Shown: positions 15,886 to 23,835, counted from the stretch's first letter. The stretch is 30,696 bases of DNA from JAKACA01 sp050008715 (GCA_050008715.1 JBEKMC010000026.1:1-30696), one strand, 5' to 3'. The notes: generated by a model from the letters alone, not told the origin. Numbers and translations are program-made.

Positions 15886-15891
15886 AACATA
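15886..15891 (-). promoter_or_regulatory. -10-like element (TATGTT) of the DinB transcription unit
   Basis: TATGTT on the minus strand is followed by 6 nt (GGCCCC) and ATG at 15879, the geometry of a leaderless actinobacterial promoter. No clear -35 is seen. Confidence 0.4.
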
Positions 15892-15986
15892 GGGGTGAGC
15901 GCCGATGGCCGCCGCGCGCCGGCGGCCGTAGATTCAGCCGTGCGCCCCGTCGCCTGAGGCTCTCGGCGCGTCCCGAGGGAGGACAT

Positions 15987-16784
15987 ATGCGGATCGACGA
16001 ATTCACGGACGTCACCTATGAAGTGGAAGAGGATTCCTTTGCCGTCATCACCATCAACCGGCCGGAACGCCTGAACGCTTTTCGAGGGCGGACGGTCGAC
16101 GAGCTCATCGCGGCGTTCAAGCACGCCTGGGCGGACCGGCGGGTGGCGGCGGTCATCCTCACGGGCTCGGGCGGACGTGCCTTCTGCAGTGGGGGCGACA
16201 TCAAAGAGCGCGCCGAGACCGGCGGGTACGGCGAGACGGAGTGGGGGACATTCGAGGTCGAGCGGCTGCACCGGATCATGCGCGACATCCCAAAACCCGT
16301 CATCGCCGCCGTCAACGGCGCCGCCGTCGGCGGCGGCCACGTGCTCCATGTGCTCGCCGACCTCACCGTGGCGGCCGAGCATGCGACGTTCGGGCAGGCT
16401 GGTCCGAGGGTGGGGTCGTTCGATGCCGGCTTTGGCTCGGCGTACCTCGCACGGGTCGTGGGGGAGAAGCGCGCGCGGCAGATCTGGTTTCTCCTCGACC
16501 TCTACGACGCCGGGACCGCCGAGCGCTGGGGCCTCGTCAACGAGGTCGTGCCGGCGCCGGAGCTGCTGCCGACAGCTCGCGCTTGGGCGCGCAAGATGGC
16601 CTCGTACTCGCCGACGGCGCTCAAGTTCCTGAAGCATTCGTTCAACGCCGACAGTGACCACATCGCCGGCATCTCGAACCTGGCCTTCGACGGTCTCGAG
16701 CTGTACGCGCACGGGCCGGAAGGCAACGAAGGAGTGCAAGCCTTCGCCGAGAAGCGAGCGCCAGACTTCGGGCCTTATCGGTAG
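15987..16784 (+). CDS. MenB/BadI-like crotonase (naphthoyl-CoA synthase or 2-ketocyclohexanecarboxyl-CoA hydrolase type)
   Basis: A 265-residue crotonase of the subgroup that makes or breaks C-C bonds of cyclic acyl-CoA esters. It has the oxyanion blocks AFCSGGDIKE (66-75) and GGGHVLH (115-121), the MenB/BadI signature FGQAGPRVGSFDAGFG (135-150, with Ser144 and Asp146), and the C-terminal EG..AF.EKR.PDFGPY. NAFRGRTVDEL near the start resembles BadI, while GGGHVLH and GSFD resemble MenB, so the exact reaction is open. No menaquinone or benzoate-degradation genes are adjacent. The ATG at 15987 has GGGAGGA just upstream. It lies 223 bp from the divergent DinB gene. Confidence 0.88.
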   Translation: MRIDEFTDVTYEVEEDSFAVITINRPERLNAFRGRTVDELIAAFKHAWADRRVAAVILTGSGGRAFCSGGDIKERAETGGYGETEWGTFEVERLHRIMRDIPKPVIAAVNGAAVGGGHVLHVLADLTVAAEHATFGQAGPRVGSFDAGFGSAYLARVVGEKRARQIWFLLDLYDAGTAERWGLVNEVVPAPELLPTARAWARKMASYSPTALKFLKHSFNADSDHIAGISNLAFDGLELYAHGPEGNEGVQAFAEKRAPDFGPYR

Positions 16785-16819
16785 CGGTCTCGGCGGCCCC
16801 GTCGGGCGACTGGACGGCC

Positions 16820-17170
16820 TCAGAACCCGGGCCGACCCGTCGGGCGACTGTCGGGCGGCGGCGCCGTCGCCGCAACGCCCGGGTTCGCGAAACCGAACGT
16901 CTCCGGCTGGACAGTCGACGGGATGGCGTGGCCGGCCAGATACGCCTTCATCTGCTCGGCTTGCGGCTTGTCGATCTTGCGCCCCTGGCCGCACGACGAG
17001 CACACGAGCGCGTAGTTGTGTGAGATCGGGATGATCGGGATGAAGAAGAGCGTGAAGAAACGGCGGGTCTCCCGCAACGCCTCCGCGCACGTGACACCGC
17101 AGAAGGGGCACTGCATCGTGAGGTTGCCGACCGTGCGAACGCGGCCTCGTGTACCGAAGAGGATGATCAC
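16820..17170 (-). CDS. Small zinc-ribbon protein
   Basis: A 116-residue protein with two CxxC knuckles (CPFC 21-24, CSSC 57-60) that should bind one zinc. Between them lies a hydrophobic stretch (FFTLFFIPIIPIS), typical of a widespread actinobacterial zinc-ribbon family that begins IILFGTR and carries an F-F-x-P-x-x-P motif. The C-terminus is Pro/Ala-rich. The function is unknown. GTG at 17170 is chosen because the family N-terminus starts there and a TATGCT box lies exactly 6 nt upstream, suggesting a leaderless transcript; there is no ribosome site. It is divergent from the SGNH lipoprotein gene. Confidence 0.75.
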   Translation of the reverse strand: MIILFGTRGRVRTVGNLTMQCPFCGVTCAEALRETRRFFTLFFIPIIPISHNYALVCSSCGQGRKIDKPQAEQMKAYLAGHAIPSTVQPETFGFANPGVAATAPPPDSRPTGRPGF

Positions 17171-17176
17171 CCGGCG

Positions 17177-17182
17177 AGCATA
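17177..17182 (-). promoter_or_regulatory. -10-like element (TATGCT) for a leaderless zinc-ribbon transcript
   Basis: TATGCT on the minus strand is followed by 6 nt and the GTG start at 17170. Confidence 0.4.
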
Positions 17183-17241
17183 CGGCGTGCCTCGATCGGC
17201 ACTGAACCACGGAGTGGTCGCCTTCTTGATAGATATGACAC

Positions 17242-18165
17242 GTGCAAACCAAGCTCCACCGCAACCGTGCAGTCGCCACCGTCCTGTGCCTGGCGGCACT
17301 CGTCCTCGGGGCGTGCAACACGAGTAGCGCTGGCGCTCACCCACCTACGACGGGCGGTTCCACGGGCGGTTCCACGGGCGGTTCTTCCACCTCGAGCTCC
17401 TCCTCGACGACGGCGCCCAAGCCGAGCACCACGACCACGACGACGTCGCCGATGCAACGACCCATGCAGCAGCCCACGGCGCAGCATCCGCTCACGATCC
17501 TCGAGATCGGTGACTCGCTTGGCGAGGATCTCGGTTTCGGGCTCGGAGACGACATCTTCGCCTCCGATCCGTATGTCCACGTCATCCAAGCCGCCGTCGG
17601 CGACACCGGCCTCGCACGCCCGGACTACTACAACTGGCCGGCACATCTGGAGTCCGAGCTCCACAGCGACCACCCTGGGGCCGTGATCGTGTTCATCGGA
17701 GGCAACGACGGCCAGAGCTTCGACGTGAACGGCGGCTACGTCGGCTTCGGAACGGGTCTGTGGCATCGCACCTACGCCGCTCGGGTCGCCTTGATGATGA
17801 AGGAATGCCTGGCGGCCAAGGCCCGCGTGCTCTGGGTCGGGATGCCGATCATGCAGGATCCGACGTTTGCCGGAGTGATGCAGGAGCTGAACGGCATCTA
17901 TCGCGGGCAGGCCGTGCGGCACCCCGGCGCGACGTACTTCGCCTCCTGGCCCGTGTTTGCCACTCCGCAGGGCGCCTACACCGAGTCCGTCGTCGTGAAC
18001 GGCCAGACGGAGCTGTTGAGGGATCCGGATGGGATCCACATCGCCAACTACGGGGGCGATCTCCTCGCCAGCTCCCTCATGGCACCGATGGAGGCTGCCT
18101 GGGACATACGCCTCTTCCCGCCGAGGAAGCAGCCGGCGCCGTTGCCGGGACCGGGAACGCTCTAG
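17242..18165 (+). CDS. Secreted SGNH/GDSL-type (DUF459-like) lipoprotein hydrolase
   Basis: A 307-residue exported protein. A basic N-terminus, hydrophobic core and lipobox (VLGAC, Cys25) are followed by a Gly/Ser/Thr linker to about residue 80. The SGNH domain shows block I (ILEIGDSLGEDL, Ser91), block III (GGND, 152-155) and the Asp-x-x-His of block V (DPDGIH, Asp262 and His265). This is the DUF459 branch, expected to act on cell-envelope esters outside the cell; the substrate is unknown. The GTG at 17242 is the only start that keeps the signal sequence. The stop codon lies inside the first of four short tandem repeats. Confidence 0.87.
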   Translation: MQTKLHRNRAVATVLCLAALVLGACNTSSAGAHPPTTGGSTGGSTGGSSTSSSSSTTAPKPSTTTTTTSPMQRPMQQPTAQHPLTILEIGDSLGEDLGFGLGDDIFASDPYVHVIQAAVGDTGLARPDYYNWPAHLESELHSDHPGAVIVFIGGNDGQSFDVNGGYVGFGTGLWHRTYAARVALMMKECLAAKARVLWVGMPIMQDPTFAGVMQELNGIYRGQAVRHPGATYFASWPVFATPQGAYTESVVVNGQTELLRDPDGIHIANYGGDLLASSLMAPMEAAWDIRLFPPRKQPAPLPGPGTL

Positions 18166-18215
18166 CACCGGGAACGCTCTAGCACCGGAACGCTCTAGCA
18201 CAGGAACGCTCTAGC
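18150..18215. repeat. Four 16-17-bp tandem repeats containing the stop codon of the SGNH gene
   Basis: Units begin at 18150, 18167, 18184 and 18200, each ending gaacgctctagc. The first contains the TAG stop; later units offer spare TAG codons in other frames. The array fills most of the gap to the convergent ABC exporter gene. Confidence 0.85.
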
Positions 18216-18235
18216 ACCGAGGGGTCCAGTGGGCC

Positions 18236-20170
18236 TCAGGGGTGGGGCGCAGAGCCGGCTTTCTCGCCTTCGGCTTGGCGCACCCAGGTCGAGTACATCT
18301 CGGCGTATCGGCCTCCGGCGAGGACGAGGGCATCGTGGCTCCCCGACTCGACGATCTCGCCTCCTTCGACTACGACGATGCGGTCGGCCTTCATGGCGGT
18401 CGAGAGGCGGTGGGCGATGAGCACGGCTGTCCGAGCTTCGAGCAGCACGTCGAGGGCCGCTTCGATCTTCGTCTCGGACTGAAGGTCGAGGTTCGACGTC
18501 GCCTCGTCGAGCACGAGGACCCGCGGTTGAGCGAGAAACGCCCTCGCGAGCGCGAGCAGCTGCCGCTCGCCGGACGAGAGCGACTGGCCACGCTCGTGCA
18601 CGGCGGAGTCGAGGCCGTCCGGCAGCCGGTCGATGACGTCGCCGAGCCCCACCGCCCGGACCGCCTCCTGAACCTCCTCCTCGGTGGCGGACGGGCGGGC
18701 GAAGGCAATGTTGTCTCGCACCGACCCGGCGAACAGGAACGGCTCCTGCGGCACGACGCCGAGCTGGCTGCGCAGTGACAGGAACGTGACGTCCCGGAGG
18801 TCATGGCCGTCGATCAACACCCGGCCGGCGGTCGGATCGTAGAAACGCGTGATCAGCTTCGCCAGCGTCGACTTCCCCGCTCCGGTCGAGCCCACGAACG
18901 CCACCGTCTCGCCCGGGGCGATGCGCAGGTCGACGTCGTGGATCACGGGGACGGCAGGGTCGTAACCGAAGGAGACGTGCTCGAACACGATCTCGCCCGC
19001 GATCGGCGGAAGCTCGGTGGCGTCGGGTCGCTCGCTGACGTCGGGAGCCGTCTCGAGCAGGGTCCGCAGCTTGAACACGGACGCTTGGCCCTGCTGGTAG
19101 GTGTTGTACTGCTGCACGAGCAGTTGGATCGGGGCGAGGAAGCGGTTCAAGTAGAGGAAGAACGCCACGAGGACGCCAAGCGACAGCGAGCCGCGCAGCA
19201 CCATGTCGCCGCCGACACCGAGCAGGACCGCCTGCCCGAGGACGCCGAGCATCTGGGTACCCGGGCCGTAGATTGCGTTGATGCGGGCGGTGTAGTCGTT
19301 GGCGTCGCGATAGCTCCCGACGACGTTGCGGTGATGGATGACGTTGTGCCGCTGGCGGTTGTGGGCGGCGACGATGCGGACGCCGTGAAGGCTCTCGGAC
19401 AGGTCGGCGAGCACGTTGGCGATCCCGTCGCGGACCTTGTCGTATCCGCGCTCGGAGGCGATCCGGAACCAGAGGGACATCACCGTGAGGATCGGGATGA
19501 TCACGACGACGGTGATGAAGGCAAGGCGCACGTTCCAGGTGAACAACCGAACGGTGATGACGACCATCGTGAGCCCTTGGATGGCGAACTGGGCGAGGCC
19601 GTCCTGCAGCAGCTGCTGGAGGTTCTCGATGTCGCTCGTCATGCGGCTCATGATCACGCCGGCTTTCTCCGCAGTGAAGAAACCCAGCGACAACCGCTGC
19701 AGATGCGTGAACACCTTGACGCGGAGATCGTTCATGACCCAGGCGGCGAGGCGTCCGGTGACTTTCACTTGTGCCCGCTGGGCGTATGCGCTGACGGCGA
19801 CCGACACGAGATACACGACGGCGGCGAGGGCGACGACCTTGAGGTCGCCGTGTCGCGGGGCCATCCCGTGATCGATGGCGTATTCGGTGATGGTCGGTCC
19901 GGCCTGGGTCACCACGGCGATCACGACCACGAGGATGGCTGCCAGCCAGAGCATCCCCGGGTACTCGGTCAGCAGGCGCCAGAGTGTGAGACGGCGCTGC
20001 TCCTCGGCCGTCGGGAGCTGGGAGAAGGCGATGGAGGAGGCCGGGGAGGTGGTTTCTTCGGCGAGGAGCTTGTCGACGCCCGCCTGCAGCTCCGACGGGA
20101 TGCCACCGAACGGGAGGCCGGGCGCGGCCGGGCGGCCCATTGGTACGCCGCCGCCGCCTCCGAACATCAT
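18236..20170 (-). CDS. ABC exporter half-transporter (TMD-NBD) with intact Walker B Glu and altered signature
   Basis: A 644-residue type IV ABC exporter subunit: a Gly/Pro-rich N-terminal tail, a six-helix membrane domain (about 65-355), then the ATPase domain. Walker A is GSTGAGKST (427-435), the Q-loop Gln is present (VVPQEP, 472-477), Walker B ends with the catalytic Glu (VLVLDEATS, Glu556), and the switch His is in AHRLST. The signature is LSSGE (531-535) rather than LSGGQ. ATG at 20170 overlaps the stop of the partner gene by 4 nt (ATGA). Together with the partner this gives one canonical and one degenerate ATP site, the hallmark of heterodimeric multidrug or lipid exporters. The substrate is unknown; the paired MarR genes upstream suggest inducible export of a toxic compound. 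Confidence 0.92.
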   Translation of the reverse strand: MMFGGGGGVPMGRPAAPGLPFGGIPSELQAGVDKLLAEETTSPASSIAFSQLPTAEEQRRLTLWRLLTEYPGMLWLAAILVVVIAVVTQAGPTITEYAIDHGMAPRHGDLKVVALAAVVYLVSVAVSAYAQRAQVKVTGRLAAWVMNDLRVKVFTHLQRLSLGFFTAEKAGVIMSRMTSDIENLQQLLQDGLAQFAIQGLTMVVITVRLFTWNVRLAFITVVVIIPILTVMSLWFRIASERGYDKVRDGIANVLADLSESLHGVRIVAAHNRQRHNVIHHRNVVGSYRDANDYTARINAIYGPGTQMLGVLGQAVLLGVGGDMVLRGSLSLGVLVAFFLYLNRFLAPIQLLVQQYNTYQQGQASVFKLRTLLETAPDVSERPDATELPPIAGEIVFEHVSFGYDPAVPVIHDVDLRIAPGETVAFVGSTGAGKSTLAKLITRFYDPTAGRVLIDGHDLRDVTFLSLRSQLGVVPQEPFLFAGSVRDNIAFARPSATEEEVQEAVRAVGLGDVIDRLPDGLDSAVHERGQSLSSGERQLLALARAFLAQPRVLVLDEATSNLDLQSETKIEAALDVLLEARTAVLIAHRLSTAMKADRIVVVEGGEIVESGSHDALVLAGGRYAEMYSTWVRQAEGEKAGSAPHP

Positions 20171-22323
20171 GAGAGCAACCCTCCCGGCATCGTCGGCGGC
20201 ATGTCCCGGAGCGGCCGGATCGCCGTGACGGCATCCTCGGGCGGATTCACGTCGGCGTCGACCTCTTCCTCGACCTGGGCGAGAATCTCGGCGTAGAGCA
20301 GTGAGGACTCGAGGAGCTCGCTGTGGGTGCCGTCGGCCACGATCTGGCCGCCTTCGAGGAGCACCACACGCTCGGCGAGGTTGATCGTGGACAGCCGGTG
20401 GGCGATGACGATCGTCGTGCGCCCTTGCATGAGCAGGCGGAGCGCATCGTGGATGAGCTGTTCCACCTGCACGTCGATCGCACTCGTGGCGTCGTCGAGG
20501 ATGAGGATCGGCGGGTTGACGAGGAGCGTGCGGGCGATGGCGATGCGCTGGCGCTGACCGCCCGACAGCGTGTAACCCCGCTCCCCGACGACGGTGTCGT
20601 ACCCGTGCGGCAGGTCGCGGATGAACTCGTCGGCCCCGGCGGCGACAGCAGCTGCCTCGATCTCGGCACGGTCGGCTGTCGGCCGCCCGTAGGCGATGTT
20701 GTCGCCGATCGACACGGAGAACAGGAAGGGCTCGTCGAGCACGATGCCGACGTTGGCTCGCAGGCTCTCGAGGGTGAGGTCCCGAACGTCGTGGCCGTCG
20801 ACGAGGAGCCTGCCGGCGGTGACGTCGTAGGACCGTGTCAGCAACCGCGCCACCGTCGACTTGCCCGAACCGGTGCGCCCGACGAGCGCCACGGTCTCGC
20901 CCGGTGCGAGATGCAAGTCGAAGTTGCTCAATACGAGCGGTCGATCCTCGCCGGGGTAGGCGAAGTCGACGGCGTCGAAGGTCACCTCGCCCTCGGCGCT
21001 CACGAGTTCGACGGCGCCGGCACGATTCACGATCTCGGAGCGCTCGTCCAGGATCTCGTAGATGCGGGAGGCCGAGGCGGCGGCCCTCTGGCCCATCATG
21101 ATGAGCATTCCGAGCATCATGAACGGCGCCTGCATCATGAGCAGATAGGCGTTGAAGGCGAGGATTGCACCGATGCCGAGGTGGTGTTGGATGACCATCC
21201 AGCCGCCGAACAGCAGCACGAGCACGAGGCCGAGCTGTGGCAGGTTCTGGATGGCCGGCGTCCAGCGGGCCCGCAGGTCGGCATCTTTGATGTAGCCCCA
21301 CTGGACCTTCGTGGCTGCATTCGCCAGCGCCTTCAGTTGCTGGTCCTCGGCCGCGAACGACTTCACGACCCGAACGCCGTTGACGTTCTCGTCCACGATC
21401 GTCGCCACGTCGGCGAGACGCGACTGGATGAGCCACGACACGGGGAAGAGCGAGTTCCGCATCATCACGCCGACGATGTACACGAGCGGCATGGTGACCA
21501 TCGAGATGAGCGCCAGCGGCACGTCGATCGACAGCATGAACCCGAACGCCACGAGCGCGATCGAGCACTGCACGAGGATGAGCGGGGCGAACGTCATGTA
21601 CAGCTGCACGGAGCGGATGTCGGAATTCGCCCGCGAGATCAGCTGCCCGGACTGCACGCGGTCGTAGAACGAGAACGACATCCGCGTGAGGTGCTCGTAG
21701 ATGATGTTCCGGAGATCGAACTCGATCCGGTAGGCGGTCTTGAAGAGGAACAGCCGGGAGATGTAGCCGGTCACGCCGGCGACGACGCCGAGCACGACGA
21801 TCCACCACACGTAGTAGCGCAGCTCGACCGTGTGGGTCGTGATCGAGTTGCTGATCGCCTTGTTGAGCAGGTTCGGGATCTGCACCTGGAGCACGAGGCC
21901 GACGAACGAGAGGATGATGGCGATCAAGAAACCCGTTTTGTGGGCGGAGGCGATCGGCCAGGCCCGTCGCAGCCATGTCTTCGATGCGTCGGGATCGATG
22001 GAGACCGCGGGAGCGGCGTAGCGGGACTCGATGGAGCTCGGCACGAATGGCCGGCCTGACGTGGCCGGTGCCGTCGAGGCTGCCGGCGTTGTGGAGGTGG
22101 CCGGCGCTGTGGAGGTGGCCGGCGCTGTGGAGGTGGCCGGCGCTGTGGATCTGGCCGGCGCTGTGGTGGTGCCTGGCGCTGTGGAGGTGCCTGGCGCTGT
22201 GGAGGTGGCTGGCGCTGTGGAGGTGGCCGGCGCTGTGGAGGTGCCTGGCGCTGTGGAGGTGGCTGGCGCTGTGGAGGTGGCCGGCGTGGTGGAGGTGCCC
22301 GAGTTGGACGCTTGGGGCGTCAA
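20167..22323 (-). CDS. ABC exporter half-transporter with degenerate ATP site and Thr/Ala/Pro repeat tail
   Basis: A 718-residue partner subunit. Residues 10-89 are a run of TSTAP[A/G]-type six-residue repeats; the membrane domain follows (about 128-410), then the ATPase domain with Walker A (GRTGSGKST, 482-490) and a canonical LSGGQ (586-590). The Walker B Glu is Asp (LILDD, Asp611) and the Q-loop Gln is Asp (VLDEP, Asp530), so this subunit supplies the non-catalytic half site. The start is TTG at 22323: it overlaps the MarR stop by 4 nt (TTGA) and has AAGGTGG about 8 nt upstream. The frame stays open upstream to 22422, but that part overlaps the MarR gene. Confidence 0.9.
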   Translation of the reverse strand: MTPQASNSGTSTTPATSTAPATSTAPGTSTAPATSTAPATSTAPGTSTAPGTTTAPARSTAPATSTAPATSTAPATSTTPAASTAPATSGRPFVPSSIESRYAAPAVSIDPDASKTWLRRAWPIASAHKTGFLIAIILSFVGLVLQVQIPNLLNKAISNSITTHTVELRYYVWWIVVLGVVAGVTGYISRLFLFKTAYRIEFDLRNIIYEHLTRMSFSFYDRVQSGQLISRANSDIRSVQLYMTFAPLILVQCSIALVAFGFMLSIDVPLALISMVTMPLVYIVGVMMRNSLFPVSWLIQSRLADVATIVDENVNGVRVVKSFAAEDQQLKALANAATKVQWGYIKDADLRARWTPAIQNLPQLGLVLVLLFGGWMVIQHHLGIGAILAFNAYLLMMQAPFMMLGMLIMMGQRAAASASRIYEILDERSEIVNRAGAVELVSAEGEVTFDAVDFAYPGEDRPLVLSNFDLHLAPGETVALVGRTGSGKSTVARLLTRSYDVTAGRLLVDGHDVRDLTLESLRANVGIVLDEPFLFSVSIGDNIAYGRPTADRAEIEAAAVAAGADEFIRDLPHGYDTVVGERGYTLSGGQRQRIAIARTLLVNPPILILDDATSAIDVQVEQLIHDALRLLMQGRTTIVIAHRLSTINLAERVVLLEGGQIVADGTHSELLESSLLYAEILAQVEEEVDADVNPPEDAVTAIRPLRDMPPTMPGGLLS
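22057..22296. repeat. 18-bp minisatellite coding for the TSTAPA repeat tail of the ABC exporter
   Basis: About 13 tandem units of 18 bp, differing by a few bases (ggccggcgctgtggaggt type on the plus strand), encode a six-residue Thr/Ser/Ala/Pro repeat in the cytosolic N-terminus. Confidence 0.92.
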
Positions 22324-22946
22324 CGCGCCGCCACCTTGGCGCGTCGCCAGTTCACGAGCGCCCTGCCCCAGAGCGACAGCGTTCGCATCGCCTGATCGGC
22401 GTCGCCGGCGGTGTCGAGACACGAGGCGATCTCGCCAAGGCGGGCTTCCACGGCGACGTCAGCTCCGGCCAACACCTTGCGACCCTCCGCCGTGATGCCG
22501 TGCGTCACTTGCCGCCGGTCATTCTCACCATGCGAGCGCACGACGAGCCCCTTGCTCACGAGCACATCGACCACGGCAGTGATGCTGGGACGTCGCACGT
22601 CGAGGCGGTCGGCCATCGACGACGGCAATGCCATGCCCTCGGCGAGCAGCCCGAGTACGCGGTATTGAGAGAGCGACAGCTCGCTTTCGGTCAACCCGAG
22701 CTCGACCTGCCGGGCGATCCAAGCGGCGATCCGCCCGGCACCGAAGGACGTCGGGGCGGCCGGGCCTGTCGGGGATGCGGGTGCAGTCGGGGCGGCGGGG
22801 CCTGTCGGGGTGGCTAGGGCAGTCGGGGTGGCTAGGGCAGTCGGGGTGGCTAGGGCTGTCGGGGTGGCTAGGGCAGTCGGGGCGGCTAGGGCCGTCTCAG
22901 CTGGCGGGGAGACTGGGCGATCGACAAGCTGTTGTTCGGCCTTCAC
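22320..22946 (-). CDS. MarR family transcriptional regulator (proximal to the ABC exporter genes)
   Basis: A 208-residue regulator. Residues 18-66 are six-residue repeats of the ALATPT type; the winged helix-turn-helix follows, with LSLSQYRVLGLLAEG, MADRLDVRRPSITAVVDVLVSKGLV and the wing ENDRRQVTHGITAEG, the last being the usual D-x-R wing motif. MarR dimers typically repress an adjacent efflux operon until a ligand binds. The start is GTG at 22946; the ATG two bases earlier is immediately followed by a stop. There is no ribosome site, but a TATACT box lies 6 nt upstream, so a leaderless message is likely in addition to read-through from the upstream MarR gene. The stop overlaps the TTG of the ABC gene. 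Confidence 0.9.
   Translation of the reverse strand: MKAEQQLVDRPVSPPAETALAAPTALATPTALATPTALATPTALATPTGPAAPTAPASPTGPAAPTSFGAGRIAAWIARQVELGLTESELSLSQYRVLGLLAEGMALPSSMADRLDVRRPSITAVVDVLVSKGLVVRSHGENDRRQVTHGITAEGRKVLAGADVAVEARLGEIASCLDTAGDADQAMRTLSLWGRALVNWRRAKVAAR
22749..22895. repeat. 18-bp minisatellite in the MarR N-terminus
   Basis: About eight 18-bp units, the central ones nearly identical (ggggtggctagggcagtc on the plus strand), encode Ala/Thr/Pro-rich six-residue repeats ahead of the DNA-binding domain. Confidence 0.9.
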
Positions 22947-22950
22947 ATAG

Positions 22951-23634
22951 TTAGTATACCGAATCGTTAGCCGACGCTACTACGTCCACGTCATCAGTTT
23001 CCGAAGTCTCCGTGGGCTCCGTCCAACCGCCATCCATCGCCTCGCTGCAAGCCTGCGTCTCGTCCTCAGGCTCCATTCGGGAGACCACGGTCTCGGAGAT
23101 CAGCGTCAGCATCTCGATCTGCTCAGGCGACATGACCGAGAGAAACCAGCGCCGCACCTGCTCGACATGAAACGGGGCGGCCACCTCGATCGCGGCCCTC
23201 CCGACCGGGGTCAAGGCTACGAATGCACCCCGGCTGTCTGACGGGCAGTTCTGCCGCGCTACGAGGCCACGGCGCTCCATCCGAGTGAGGTGGTGCGAGA
23301 GCCGGCTTTTCTCCCAGTCGGCGGCCATGCCGAGCTCAAAGGGACGAAGCCGACCTCCGGGCGCCTCCGATAGGTGAACGAGCACTGCGTAGTCGGAATC
23401 CGACAGGCCCGTCTGCTGCTGCAGCTCCTTGCCGAGCACGTGACGGAGGCGTGCCTGCATCGACAAATAGCTTCGCCACGCGCGGTTCTCCCGCTCGTCG
23501 AGCCAATGCGGTGGGCCGGCGGGCGTCGGCATCCCGCCCACCTCGACCCGATCAGCTGCATCGACCCGATCAGCCGCATCGACGCGATCAGCCGCATCGA
23601 CCCGATCAGCTGATTCGACGCCGTTGTCGCTCAC
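22951..23634 (-). CDS. MarR family transcriptional regulator (distal)
   Basis: This second MarR protein has the motifs RAWRSYLSMQARL, LSDSDYAVLVHLSEAP, WEKSRLSHHLTRMERRGLV and a wing with CPSDSRGAFVALTPVG, a common actinobacterial MarR type. The start is uncertain. GTG at 23634 has GGGAG 7 nt upstream and gives 227 residues. ATG at 23532 has GAGG upstream and gives 193 residues starting just before the conserved part. ATG at 23712 gives 253 residues. The segment between includes four 18-bp repeats encoding ADRVDA-like units. Its TAA is 4 nt before the GTG of the next MarR gene, so the two regulators and the exporter form one operon. Confidence 0.85.
   Translation of the reverse strand: MSDNGVESADRVDAADRVDAADRVDAADRVEVGGMPTPAGPPHWLDERENRAWRSYLSMQARLRHVLGKELQQQTGLSDSDYAVLVHLSEAPGGRLRPFELGMAADWEKSRLSHHLTRMERRGLVARQNCPSDSRGAFVALTPVGRAAIEVAAPFHVEQVRRWFLSVMSPEQIEMLTLISETVVSRMEPEDETQACSEAMDGGWTEPTETSETDDVDVVASANDSVY
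22953..22958 (-). promoter_or_regulatory. -10-like element (TATACT) for leaderless transcription of the proximal MarR gene
   Basis: TATACT on the minus strand lies 6 nt before the GTG at 22946 and inside the last codons of the upstream MarR gene. A direct repeat of GTTAG flanks the region (22950-22954 and 22965-22969) and might serve regulator binding. Confidence 0.4.
23544..23615. repeat. Four 18-bp tandem repeats in the 5' part of the distal MarR gene
   Basis: Units at 23544, 23562, 23580 and 23598 (cgacccgatcagccgcat type) encode Asp/Arg/Val/Ala repeats if the longer start is used, or lie in the 5' leader if the ATG at 23532 is used. Confidence 0.9.
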
Positions 23635-23797
23635 TTCCACGCTCCCGTCGTCATCGCCACGGTCCCCCTCTGATGCAGGTCCCCATCTGAGCCAGGTCCC
23701 TCTTTGATGCATGACCGTCTCGGGCCATGTCCAGGTACCTCATCTTGGTCCGCTCGCTTCTCGTTCGCCGACTCTTGCGCCGCGCCCCAGGCGATCG

Positions 23798-23829
23798 ACC
23801 TTAGCGGCACATTTGGTTGATGCGTCAAC
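23798..23829 (-). promoter_or_regulatory. Putative promoter and palindromic operator of the MarR-ABC operon
   Basis: On the minus strand TTGACG (23828-23823) and TAAGGT (23803-23798), 19 bp apart, resemble -35 and -10 boxes. A 5-bp-arm inverted repeat GTTGA-TGCG-TCAAC (23816-23829) overlaps the -35, a good place for a MarR-type repressor. The spacing is longer than ideal. Confidence 0.35.
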
Positions 23830-23835
23830 GGCCCC

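Noticed and set aside
22057..22895. CRISPR-like array
   Set aside because: Units are contiguous 18-bp tandem repeats in frame with genes, with no spacers and no cas genes.
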